From Bacteroides coprosuis DSM 18011 (lineage in GTDB: Bacteria > Bacteroidota > Bacteroidia > Bacteroidales > Bacteroidaceae), in assembly GCA_000212915.1 (NCBI GenBank), contig CM001167.1, forward strand, positions 2,596,780 to 2,660,779: a stretch of DNA of 64,000 nt. The letters run 5' to 3'. Shown in pieces: positions 1 through 6,725 of the stretch; the stretch's first letter is position 1, and every line of letters starts with the position of its first letter. The notes under the pieces were generated by a model. It made no database searches. It was not told the DNA's origin and saw nothing but the letters and a program-made list of their open reading frames with translations. A program made the position numbers and the translations under genes.

Positions 1-1099
1 AATTTTCAAGTTCAGGATAAGAGGTTAGAATCGTAAAGGTATCTGCATACTTTTTATTCAAAAACTCAATAGCGTGAGGGAATGTGCAGAATTTTCCATT
101 CTCGTAAATCTTGAGAAACCAAATGATTGCAGCTAAAAGAATAATTGGTGATTCTACAAAGAAATCACCCTGTTTCTGAATCCAACTTCTATTCAGATTC
201 AGCATTATTGTGTAAGCCGATTCATAAGCATCAGATATGTCGGTCATAAATGAAGGATTAATAGGATTGCACCTGTGGCTTTTGCGAGGATCATCAAAAT
301 TAATAACATAAAAAGTAGGCTTTACTTTGTAAGCATAAGAATGATTCATCAAATGATTATATGCTATCTCCGAAAGATCGGGAAACTTATAGTCGTAAAT
401 ATACATGGAAAAACCCTTTTCAATCTGTTGTTTGATATAGTTGTTAATAACAGCGTAAGATTTCCCACTGCCAGGAGTCCCCAATACAATAGTAGCTCGA
501 AAAGGATTGACAACATTAATCCATCCATTGTATTGCTTTTTTCGATACCAGAAACAAGTAGGAAGATTAACAGAATATTCATTGTCCATAAGCCGCATCT
601 CCTGCATAAAGGATTCATTCTCTATATTGAATACATCATCCATCAAATTAATCTTAATCAATCGTGAAATCCATACTCCTGAAAGCAGCAAAAAGAGATA
701 GCCAATACTCATAGTAAAGGTGTAGAGTATAGCTTTTGAAGAAAGTGACAATATTAAATCAAGTATCCACCAGTTGATAAAAAAGAACAGAATTCCTAAA
801 ATCAAAAACAGAGTAATCTTAGTCCATGTAACCTTTTGATTTTTTATTCCTTTTGTTCCCAAACATGATAAAGCCAAAAACAGCACAGAAAAGAACTTTG
901 TTATTATTATGTGATTAAACAGTCCTGTATTATCCTGAAAGTTAAGCAGTATTTTATCTAGTACAGAAACAGTGTAATTCATACTAACAAAATAAGCGTG
1001 GCAATACCAATAAATATGGACAAGCACAAGCATGATGCTAATCGCCCTCATAAAGTCCATCACCTTTGCCAATCCCCTTAGATCATCTTCATTTTGCAT
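1..1099 (-). CDS. mobC: MobC/TraG-type coupling protein, C-terminus outside window
   Basis: Type IV coupling protein that would link the relaxosome to the transfer channel at the inner membrane. The start is the ATG at 1099-1097, and 366 codons are readable before the window edge. The N-terminus carries the YWFCY-type signature (YWYCH, residues 30-34) of Bacteroides TraG/MobC proteins. Hydrophobic segments at about 20-40, 65-82, 95-118 and 123-146 are followed by a Walker A motif GTPGSGKS (207-214). It lies 19 bases after mobB and is the third gene of the leftward mobA-mobB-mobC unit. The gene continues off the left edge, so the Walker B region is not seen. Family assignment is secure; the match to a given element's MobC is inference. 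Confidence 0.88.
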   Translation of the reverse strand, partial: MQNEDDLRGLAKVMDFMRAISIMLVLVHIYWYCHAYFVSMNYTVSVLDKILLNFQDNTGLFNHIIITKFFSVLFLALSCLGTKGIKNQKVTWTKITLFLILGILFFFINWWILDLILSLSSKAILYTFTMSIGYLFLLLSGVWISRLIKINLMDDVFNIENESFMQEMRLMDNEYSVNLPTCFWYRKKQYNGWINVVNPFRATIVLGTPGSGKSYAVINNYIKQQIEKGFSMYIYDYKFPDLSEIAYNHLMNHSYAYKVKPTFYVINFDDPRKSHRCNPINPSFMTDISDAYESAYTIMLNLNRSWIQKQGDFFVESPIILLAAIIWFLKIYENGKFCTFPHAIEFLNKKYADTFTILTSYPELEN

Positions 1100-1118
1100 A
1101 ATAGGCTATTTTTGAAAA

Positions 1119-2399
1119 TTAAATTTGTCTTCCATATCGGCGTTTTTTCTTCCTACTTCGTTTGGTTGAATTAGAGTAATCATCATCGTGATATCCTGAT
1201 TTTCCAAATATCATTTTAAGAATATCACCAATTAGAGACTCTTTGTTTGTTGATTTGTCCTGATTTTCAGATATTGATTTATCCGTGTACTCAGGAGATT
1301 CATATTCTGTTCTTTGATTCATCTCTTTTAAAGTAGTTGTTTTATGACCAGTCTCAGAAACATCCTGAAAAAGATTATTTATTGCATTTGCAGAAAATGC
1401 TTTACCCAATCTGGAACCATTCAATGCAATCCTGTTATTATGATCTATAAAAGTAACACCATAAATACGCCCCTCATTGTTTTGTCTTATTACCACATCT
1501 ATTCCTTTCTCATTCAGATTGTTCTTGAATTGAGATATTGAAGTTGAACTATTCAATAATTCATGAACAGTGTTTTTAATTTCAGGCCTTAAAGTACCTT
1601 CTTTCCAGATTTCAGAGTTTTGCTTTATCTTACGCTCCAAAGTAGTAACACCAACTGATTTGCCAATTAATGATGATTTTATTGGATTGCCCTGTTTGTT
1701 GCCATCATCGTCGGTTGCAGAATAGACGATACCGTGATACGGTCTGCCTCTGACTTCACCTTTTACTTCCTCTGCATGAATATTGTATAATGAAAGCAAT
1801 GTTTTAAACTCACCGAAACTTTGAAAGCGATAGCTACTTATCACACCCTTTACTGTATTAGATATTTGCTTTTTTATATCTCCGGATTCGTAATCCACTT
1901 TCTGAAATTGGGTTAACTCCTTATCTTTCGTTTTTTCTGCAGGATGTAAACCATACTTATTCTCTATTTCTCTTGTGATATCTTTACTGCGACGATGTTC
2001 AAACTTATCGTTTAATTTCTTTCCGTGCTCATCAACCCGAAGAGATACAATATGAATATGATGTCTATTAATATCCTCATGTTTGTAAACAATATAAGGT
2101 TGCCCACCATAACCCAATTTATCCATATATTCCTGAGCAATCTCGGAAAGTTGAACGTCATTGAGCTTATCATCAGGATGCGGATTTAAAGAGATATGAA
2201 TAATCGGTTTTTCTGTTCTAATATCTTGCGGCAATTGCATTTCAAAACATTCCAGGCAACGGTGAATATTAAAATTGCCATCTTCGCTTTCAAACATACG
2301 ATTAGTGAACAGTACCCTACCCTGCATTTCATCAATCTTTTTCTGATTGTAAGCCAAGACTCCGTACAGAGAGCTTCCAACATTAATTTTAGCAACCAT
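1119..2399 (-). CDS. mobB: MobB-type relaxase (mobilization nuclease)
   Basis: Relaxase that would nick oriT and pilot the transferred strand. I place the start at ATG 2399-2397 (protein begins MVAKIN, 426 residues), one base after the mobA stop. The longer open frame upstream overlaps mobA and has no ATG. The N-terminus (MVAKINVGSSLYG) matches my memory of CTnDOT-family MobB. A conserved HISLNPHP block (68-75) precedes the histidine cluster HEDINRHHIHI (107-117), the expected metal site of the relaxase/mobilization nuclease family. The C-terminus is a very basic tail (SKRSRKKKRR-like). It is co-transcribed with mobA and mobC. Catalytic tyrosine not assigned. Confidence 0.9.
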   Translation of the reverse strand: MVAKINVGSSLYGVLAYNQKKIDEMQGRVLFTNRMFESEDGNFNIHRCLECFEMQLPQDIRTEKPIIHISLNPHPDDKLNDVQLSEIAQEYMDKLGYGGQPYIVYKHEDINRHHIHIVSLRVDEHGKKLNDKFEHRRSKDITREIENKYGLHPAEKTKDKELTQFQKVDYESGDIKKQISNTVKGVISSYRFQSFGEFKTLLSLYNIHAEEVKGEVRGRPYHGIVYSATDDDGNKQGNPIKSSLIGKSVGVTTLERKIKQNSEIWKEGTLRPEIKNTVHELLNSSTSISQFKNNLNEKGIDVVIRQNNEGRIYGVTFIDHNNRIALNGSRLGKAFSANAINNLFQDVSETGHKTTTLKEMNQRTEYESPEYTDKSISENQDKSTNKESLIGDILKMIFGKSGYHDDDYSNSTKRSRKKKRRYGRQI

Positions 2400-2400
2400 A

Positions 2401-2859
2401 CTATTTATTAGTGTTAGTGTGATTCGTCTTGATGTATTTCTCTTCAAACTCCTTGGTTAGTGCTATTACGTTGCGTGTAACAGTAACAAGTTCTAAAGTT
2501 GCTTTTTCAAGTTTATAGAGAAAAGCAAGTGCTTTCTTAGGAGTAAGATGCGTGTTTATAGCCTTAACCACCTGGTTGTAATTTACGCCAATCGCCCTAA
2601 ATTGAGAGTAGAAACTTGTAAGTTTAGCATAATAATCCACGGTAGGTTTATCAATATGGATAACCTTAAACGGCTCATCAAATATTCTTTTAACAATAAA
2701 ATGAGCTTTGGTTCTCATTCCTGATTGTTCAAACAGGGTCAAAAAGCGTTCATGTTGGACAGCATTAAAACTCACCGAATATCTATAAATTGCCGGATCT
2801 TTCTTTGGCTTACGTCCGCCTCTATGGAGTTTTTTATTCTTCATTTTATCTTTATCCAT
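2401..2859 (-). CDS. mobA: MobA-type relaxosome accessory protein
   Basis: Small basic DNA-binding protein (152 residues) expected to bind oriT and help the relaxase. The N-terminal block GGRKPKKDPAIYRYSVSFN (residues 14-32), then HERFLTLFEQSGMRTKAHFI, is the typical start of Bacteroides conjugative-transposon MobA proteins with a ribbon-helix-helix-like fold; the rest is predicted helical. It is the first gene of the mobABC unit, reads away from traA, and its upstream region is rich in hairpins (oriT candidate). Start is ATG 2859-2857; an internal Met at residue 6 is an alternative. Confidence 0.88.
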   Translation of the reverse strand: MDKDKMKNKKLHRGGRKPKKDPAIYRYSVSFNAVQHERFLTLFEQSGMRTKAHFIVKRIFDEPFKVIHIDKPTVDYYAKLTSFYSQFRAIGVNYNQVVKAINTHLTPKKALAFLYKLEKATLELVTVTRNVIALTKEFEEKYIKTNHTNTNK

Positions 2860-2889
2860 ACTATAACTATTAAACTACATTACCTATTA

Positions 2890-3019
2890 AAATTTTCGAG
2901 TTCCGAGAAAATTTATTTCCCTGAAAGGGCAAGGTTTTGAGATGCTGAATATAATTCGAGCAGCTCAAAACACACCTTGCTATTATCAGACGATAATAAA
3001 ATCCGCATTGAAAGCGGAT
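2890..3019. other. Candidate oriT: four hairpins between mobA and traA
   Basis: Four inverted repeats lie in 130 bases directly upstream of mobA: AAATTTTC/GAAAATTT (2890-2897, 2907-2914); TTTTGAG/CTCAAAA (2935-2941, 2964-2970) extended by GCTG/CAGC; TATTATC/GATAATA (2981-2987, 2992-2998); ATCCGC/GCGGAT (3001-3006, 3014-3019). Relaxosome genes usually flank their origin of transfer, so this is the best oriT candidate. Some hairpins may instead end or control transcription of the divergent operons. The nick site cannot be read off. Confidence 0.5.
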
Positions 3020-3148
3020 TGAGTTCAGTCTATAAAAAACTAATGTAGGAAGCTGAGAACAAATAATTTTCCGTTTATCTCATCAAATTTCCTGGAACAA
3101 AGTAACACAGTTAAATAGCTATTGTCAAATTGATAGCAATGACAAGAT

Positions 3149-3178
3149 AAGCCAGTAAAAGCCATATAAAGCCACAAT
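3149..3178 (+). repeat. Three 10-bp phased AAGCCA direct repeats upstream of traA
   Basis: AAGCCA starts at 3149, 3159 and 3169, giving three tandem 10-bp units on the same DNA face. Further on (about 3255-3310) degenerate repeats of the TTCAAYAA kind follow up to traA. Such arrays are commonly bound by ParA-partner or relaxosome proteins, so this may be a centromere-like or operator site for the traA/traB pair. The role is inference. No TAnnTTTG promoter box was found between the array and traA. Confidence 0.45.
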
Positions 3179-3352
3179 AAAAAAGCGGTTGTTTTTATCT
3201 GTTTATTTGTATCTGAGTGCAATAATGAATACACTCATTAATTATTGAAAGAATGAACTACTGAATTCAATAATTCAATAACTCAACAATTCAGTCAATC
3301 AACAACTCATTTATCCAAGAATAAATAATAAACAAACTCTTAAAAATACAAT

Positions 3353-4114
3353 ATGAACAGTAAAACATTATTTGTAGCTTTTTCCACTCAGAAAGGTGGC
3401 GTTGGTAAAACCACATTCACGGTGCTTGCAGCAAGTTATTTGCATTATTTGAAAGGATACAATATTGCCGTTGTAGATTGCGATTATCCCCAGCACAGCA
3501 TAACTGCTATGCGCAAGCGAGATAGCGAACTGGTAAATAGTAATCAACACTACAAACTACTTGCGTACAATCAATTTAAAGCTTTAAATAAAAAAGCTTA
3601 TCCAATTCTTTGTGCCACATCGGGAGATGCAATTACTATTGCTTCGGAATATATTAAAAATCATGCCAATGAAATAGATATTGTCTTTTTTGATCTTCCT
3701 GGGACAGTCAATAGTGAAGGAGTAATAGGCTCGTTAGCATCTATGGATTATATCTTCACGCCCATTACTGCAGATCGGGTAGTATTAGAAAGTACTCTTT
3801 CATTTGCTATGACTATTAACAACCTGTTGGTACAAAACAATGAATTCAACCTGAAAGGATTACACCTGTTTTGGAACCAGGTTGATAAAAGAGAAAGGAC
3901 TAACTTATATGAAGTGTATGAAAAAACGATAAGCGATTTGGAATTAAAATTGATGACTACTTACATTCCCGATACCAAACGCTATAAAAAAGAGTTGTTT
4001 GGTGAAAAACCTTCTATTTTTCGTTCTACATTATTTCCGGCAGATAAACGACTGATGAGAGGCAGTAACTTGGAAGATTTGATAACTGAAATTGGATTTA
4101 TAATAAAACTATAA
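3353..4114 (+). CDS. traA: TraA-type ParA family ATPase
   Basis: ParA/MinD-type ATPase (253 residues), first gene of the rightward transfer operon in CTnDOT-like elements. The deviant Walker A motif KGGVGKTT is near residues 14-21, followed by VVDCDYPQ (the switch I/Walker A' aspartate region) and IVFFDLPGT (Walker B-like). Start ATG at 3353. The stop is 4 bases before the next start, so the genes are coupled. It probably positions element DNA or the relaxosome; the partner is likely the DUF3408 protein that follows. Confidence 0.85.
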   Translation: MNSKTLFVAFSTQKGGVGKTTFTVLAASYLHYLKGYNIAVVDCDYPQHSITAMRKRDSELVNSNQHYKLLAYNQFKALNKKAYPILCATSGDAITIASEYIKNHANEIDIVFFDLPGTVNSEGVIGSLASMDYIFTPITADRVVLESTLSFAMTINNLLVQNNEFNLKGLHLFWNQVDKRERTNLYEVYEKTISDLELKLMTTYIPDTKRYKKELFGEKPSIFRSTLFPADKRLMRGSNLEDLITEIGFIIKL

Positions 4115-4118
4115 CGAT

Positions 4119-4532
4119 ATGGATAAAAAGGAAAACAAAGAAATAGATGAAAACTTCATGAAAGAGATTATTTCTCAAGGGTTGCCCATTAAGCAAGAAA
4201 AGGTATCAGTAAAAGAAAGAACTATCCCAACTGTAAAAGTTGAACAATCAAGTTCATCTATTGTCAAGAACAATTCAATGCCAACTCTTGATTTGCAAAG
4301 CAACTTAACAAATTATGAAGAAGCCTTCTTTCATAAAATGGAGCTTCCTGATAGACGTTCTGTATATGTGAGCAATTCAACTCATGAAAAACTGACGAGA
4401 ATTGCATCTATCTTGGGCATGGGTAAAGCAACTGTGAGCAGTTACGTGGAATCAATTATCCAACATCATTTTGACAAACACAAAGACGAGATTAACGAAT
4501 TGTATAAGAAAAACATGGAGAACCTATTATGA
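4119..4532 (+). CDS. DUF3408-type (TraB-like) conjugation protein
   Basis: 137-residue protein with a polar, low-complexity N-terminal half and a C-terminal DNA-binding-like block (VYVSNSTHEKLTRIASILG, about 84-102, then KATVSSYVESIIQHHF). That block matches the DUF3408 family always found after the ParA-type TraA in Bacteroides conjugative transposons. A ribbon-helix-helix fold acting as ParA partner is plausible but inferred. It overlaps the next gene by four bases (ATGA). Confidence 0.75.
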   Translation: MDKKENKEIDENFMKEIISQGLPIKQEKVSVKERTIPTVKVEQSSSSIVKNNSMPTLDLQSNLTNYEEAFFHKMELPDRRSVYVSNSTHEKLTRIASILGMGKATVSSYVESIIQHHFDKHKDEINELYKKNMENLL

Positions 4533-5098
4533 TACTCAAATTGATTATTATCCTTGTCATACTCTATTACTTGGTTTTATTACTCTGGTTTAGAAAAAAC
4601 CAAAAGGGTGTAAAGCCGATAAATAAGATAATTCCCAAAAGAGCCAGGACCATTATTGGGAAAAGCACCTACATTGTTAGTATTCCATTAGAAGCAGATC
4701 AAATAACTCCCCAAAACTATGCTGAACCGATGCAAGTAGATTTTGAAATGGAGTATGATGATGAAGATCTTTTTGTTGATTTAGAATTAGAAGAAATAGC
4801 ATTGCTAACCAATGAGGATATCAAATCTGCCCAAGGGCTTTCTTTTGAGGAGATGTCTCAAGCTGTAGAAGTAATCCAACAGAAAGAAACAACAGAAGAA
4901 AAAGAACGCCAAGCAGCTCAAACAATATCATTGATGCAACAAACTGCTCTATTTGATATTATGATTGAACAATTAGATGGAGGCAGACAGCGTGTGGCGG
5001 ATATATTGAGTAAATATGAAACGGGTTTAGTTAATAATGATAGTGAGAGTGCATCAGCAAATGAGTTGGAGGAATTTGATTTGGATAGTTATTTGTAA
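4529..5098 (+). CDS. TraD-like membrane-anchored conjugation protein
   Basis: 189 residues with a single N-terminal membrane anchor (about 2-21), a basic stretch (KPINKIIPKRARTIIGK), then an acidic, helical cytoplasmic domain. Size, anchor and position after the ParA/DUF3408 pair fit the TraD (DUF4122-type) proteins of Bacteroides transfer operons; assignment is from context and general resemblance. The next genes of a full transfer operon (traE onward) are absent: the frame ends at 5098 and non-tra sequence follows. Confidence 0.6.
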   Translation: MILKLIIILVILYYLVLLLWFRKNQKGVKPINKIIPKRARTIIGKSTYIVSIPLEADQITPQNYAEPMQVDFEMEYDDEDLFVDLELEEIALLTNEDIKSAQGLSFEEMSQAVEVIQQKETTEEKERQAAQTISLMQQTALFDIMIEQLDGGRQRVADILSKYETGLVNNDSESASANELEEFDLDSYL

Positions 5099-5329
5099 CA
5101 TAGAAAGTTAGATTACAGAAAAATTCTATTAAAGACTTTTTTGCTTATTAAGAAAGTCTTATATTTGTGGGAAAATAAATTGCAAAATGACAACTTGCGT
5201 CAATAGGAAATGAGTATATTTTACCTTGAGGCTGATACAAGACTGATAACAAGCCACATACATGTTATTCACTGAGTGGAATGAAAAATGGTTTACGAAA
5301 GTTACATAGTGAGGATTGGCGAAACTGAG
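5099..5329. other. Non-coding stretch after the truncated tra operon
   Basis: No convincing gene. It contains an inverted repeat AAGACTTT/AAAGTCTT (5132-5139, 5153-5160) followed at once by TATATTTG (5160-5167), which fits a Bacteroides -7 box, but no -33 TTTG at 19-21 bases and no ORF of note downstream. Possibly a relict promoter or operator left when the tra operon was interrupted. Confidence 0.35.
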
Positions 5330-5385
5330 GGAGGAGTTGCGTAAATAAGACGTTGTGCGTCAGCTAAAAAAAACGACACTCCTCC
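5330..5385. repeat. Left junction of the cassette array (GTT half-site within an inverted repeat)
   Basis: GTTGTGCGT at 5352-5360 is the exact reverse complement of ACGCACAAC at 6440-6448, the inner box of the first complete attC-like site. This marks 5352/5353 as the left crossover of the erm cassette. The sequence to the left lacks the paired arms of a full attC site, so the junction behaves like an attI or secondary site. It is enclosed by a perfect 8-bp inverted repeat GGAGGAGT/ACTCCTCC (5330-5337, 5378-5385), with a small inner hairpin GACG/CGTC. Confidence 0.55.
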
Positions 5386-5415
5386 ATAGAAAATTTAAAC
5401 ATATCTAAAATTTAG

Positions 5416-6216
5416 TTATGACGGATGAAACTTTTCAGGAACAACTTCGAGCATTTCTAAAAAACAATTCTTCCATTGATTTGGAGTCAAACAGACAATT
5501 TTGGAGTTAAGGTCAACTCCAAATTTTTCTGAAATTGACCTAACTTGTTTTTTTCTAAAAATAGACTTCATAGCTGTTTTGACTGTTAAATCAGGTTTTT
5601 GTAACATATACGAAACAAAATTTAAGTACTTAACCTTAAGCCCAATATCTAATGAAATCTGTTTTCTTTCAATTCTCAAAAGTGCTGATTTGACAGTTGG
5701 TGGTGGCAAAAAACTTTCAGGATTTATCTCATACAGGAATTTCAAATCATAATAGGTATGATAAAGTACTGTCAATGGGTTATAAACCTTACTTGAAAAC
5801 AATTTTTTTGCCGGTTCTGACTGAAGGATAATTGAACCGCATAGAAAATATTCGACATTTTCAAACATCAGACTACTAAAAATATCAGATGTAATACCAA
5901 AAGGAATATTTGAAACTACTTTAAATGGAACTTTCGGAACCACAAAATTTCTATAATCACAACTAACCACTTGAACGTTTTGAGCGTGAATGAATTTTTT
6001 GCGCAAATGTTGACTTAATGCAACATCGTTTTCAATGGCAATAACTTTATCGACATTTTTTAAGAGATGAACAGTTAGAAAACCCTTACCAGCTCCAATA
6101 TCTAAAACTGTATCGTGTTGATTTATATTTGATTCTTTTATTGCATCTTTAATAAGCACTTTGTCAATAGTAAAGTGCTGACCCGTAAAACGAACGGGCA
6201 ATTTCTTTTTTGTCAT
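5416..6216 (-). CDS. erm: ErmF-class 23S rRNA adenine N-6 methyltransferase
   Basis: Methylates A2058 of 23S rRNA (E. coli numbering) with S-adenosylmethionine, giving macrolide-lincosamide-streptogramin B resistance. 266 residues, the usual ErmF length. Motifs in order: TGQHFTID (11-18), SAM-binding VLDIGAGKGFLT (39-50), the acidic ribose-binding AIEND, and catalytic NIPFGITS. The protein follows Erm(F) as I remember it throughout but with many substitutions; Erm(35) is the best guess. It is the only cassette gene pointing left, against its attC site. Its own promoter and a leader with a 12-codon peptide lie upstream, so expression is probably induced by ribosome stalling. Confidence 0.93.
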   Translation of the reverse strand: MTKKKLPVRFTGQHFTIDKVLIKDAIKESNINQHDTVLDIGAGKGFLTVHLLKNVDKVIAIENDVALSQHLRKKFIHAQNVQVVSCDYRNFVVPKVPFKVVSNIPFGITSDIFSSLMFENVEYFLCGSIILQSEPAKKLFSSKVYNPLTVLYHTYYDLKFLYEINPESFLPPPTVKSALLRIERKQISLDIGLKVKYLNFVSYMLQKPDLTVKTAMKSIFRKKQVRSISEKFGVDLNSKIVCLTPNQWKNCFLEMLEVVPEKFHPS

Positions 6217-6262
6217 TATTTACTTCTTACAGGTGAATACTTGAATTCAAAACATAAAATTA

Positions 6263-6333
6263 ATAGACGTTTTGTCTATACCAAAAAAAATAAGGATTTT
6301 TACTCAGGACTGCCTATCACTTGATAGAAGTCC
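6263..6333 (-). promoter_or_regulatory. erm leader attenuator hairpins
   Basis: Two hairpins lie in the erm leader RNA (read leftward). The first (6307-6333, arms GGACT/AGTCC and CTATC/GATAG) includes the last codons of the leader peptide. The second (6263-6268 with 6274-6279, ATAGAC/GTCTAT) is followed by a U-rich run before the erm start. A ribosome stalled near the end of the leader peptide would open the first hairpin and change downstream folding. Whether control is by translation or by transcription termination cannot be decided from sequence. Confidence 0.6.
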
Positions 6334-6355
6334 ATAACTTGATAAAACAAGACAT
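6317..6355 (-). CDS. erm leader peptide (12 aa)
   Basis: Short ORF ATG...TGA encoding MSCFIKLWTSIK, located between the erm promoter (6383-6413) and erm itself. Its 3' end forms one arm of a hairpin, the arrangement used by inducible erm genes of other phyla. The supporting facts are position, size and overlap with the stem. No homologue is claimed; the stalling motif is unknown. Confidence 0.6.
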   Translation of the reverse strand: MSCFIKLWTSIK

Positions 6356-6382
6356 AATGCAGAAATTGTAATTATTAGAGCA

Positions 6383-6413
6383 CAAAGATATTAACTTTGC
6401 CTAGAATAACAAA
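6383..6413 (-). promoter_or_regulatory. erm promoter (-33 TTTG, 19 bp, -7 TATCTTTG)
   Basis: On the minus strand TTTG (6413-6410) is followed after exactly 19 bp by TATCTTTG (6390-6383), a full match to the Bacteroides primary sigma consensus TTTG/TAnnTTTG. Transcription would start near 6376 and give a leader of about 160 bases. The promoter lies inside the cassette, so the reversed gene does not depend on an upstream integron promoter. Confidence 0.75.
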
Positions 6414-6439
6414 GAATAAATTGAAAGAAAAAAAGCCGA

Positions 6440-6574
6440 ACGCACAACATCGGCTATAGCAAATGCGGGCTAAGGTACTAGAATGAAAGTAATTACACAA
6501 AATAAACTAATCGCTAAACGGAAAGGCAAGTGCCTTGAAATCCCGCACTTGCCATAGCCGTAGCCGTTATCGGC
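6440..6574 (+). repeat. attC-like recombination site A (end of erm cassette)
   Basis: 135-base imperfect palindrome. The inner box ACGCACAAC (6440-6448) is followed by arms 6451-6469 and 6542-6560 that pair at 17 of 19 positions, and by the outer box GTTATCGGC (6566-6574). The layout AAC-arm-spacer-arm-GTT is that of integron attC sites. The last box is the exact reverse complement of the inner box of site B, as expected when the TT... part belongs to the next cassette. Orientation agrees with sites B-D. Confidence 0.75.
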
Positions 6575-6605
6575 AATACGAAATAAAGTAGTTCAGAAAA
6601 AATAT

Positions 6606-6725
6606 TATATTTGCAACATAAATAAAAAGTAAGCAGAAAATGTAAAAATTAATTTCTTAGACAATCTAACAATCAGCTCAAAAAATTGGGCTCCCACTTT
6701 TGTTAAACTCAAAAAGAAATTAATT
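6606..6725 (+). promoter_or_regulatory. ABC-F promoter box and start-masking leader
   Basis: A -7 box TATATTTG (6606-6613) would start an RNA near 6620; no -33 TTTG is seen. The leader holds a start-stop ORF ATGTAA (6640-6645). Directly after it AATTAATTTCTT (6647-6658) is perfectly complementary to AAGAAATTAATT (6714-6725), which abuts the ABC-F ATG at 6726. The 12-bp stem would hide the ribosome landing site. A ribosome held on the start-stop ORF would cover the 5' arm and free the gene. Mechanism is inference; the pairing is direct. Confidence 0.65.

Noticed and set aside
5132-5167. Promoter for a gene after the tra stub (inverted repeat plus TATATTTG)
   Set aside because: No -33 element at the right distance and no ORF follows; kept only as a possible relict.
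5330-5385. GGAGGAGT/ACTCCTCC inverted repeat as the erm terminator
   Set aside because: No T-run follows on the minus strand; its position across the cassette junction is a better explanation.
5416-6216. erm as plain Erm(F)
   Set aside because: Many substitutions from Erm(F) as remembered; Erm(35) or another member of the class fits better, to be settled by alignment.
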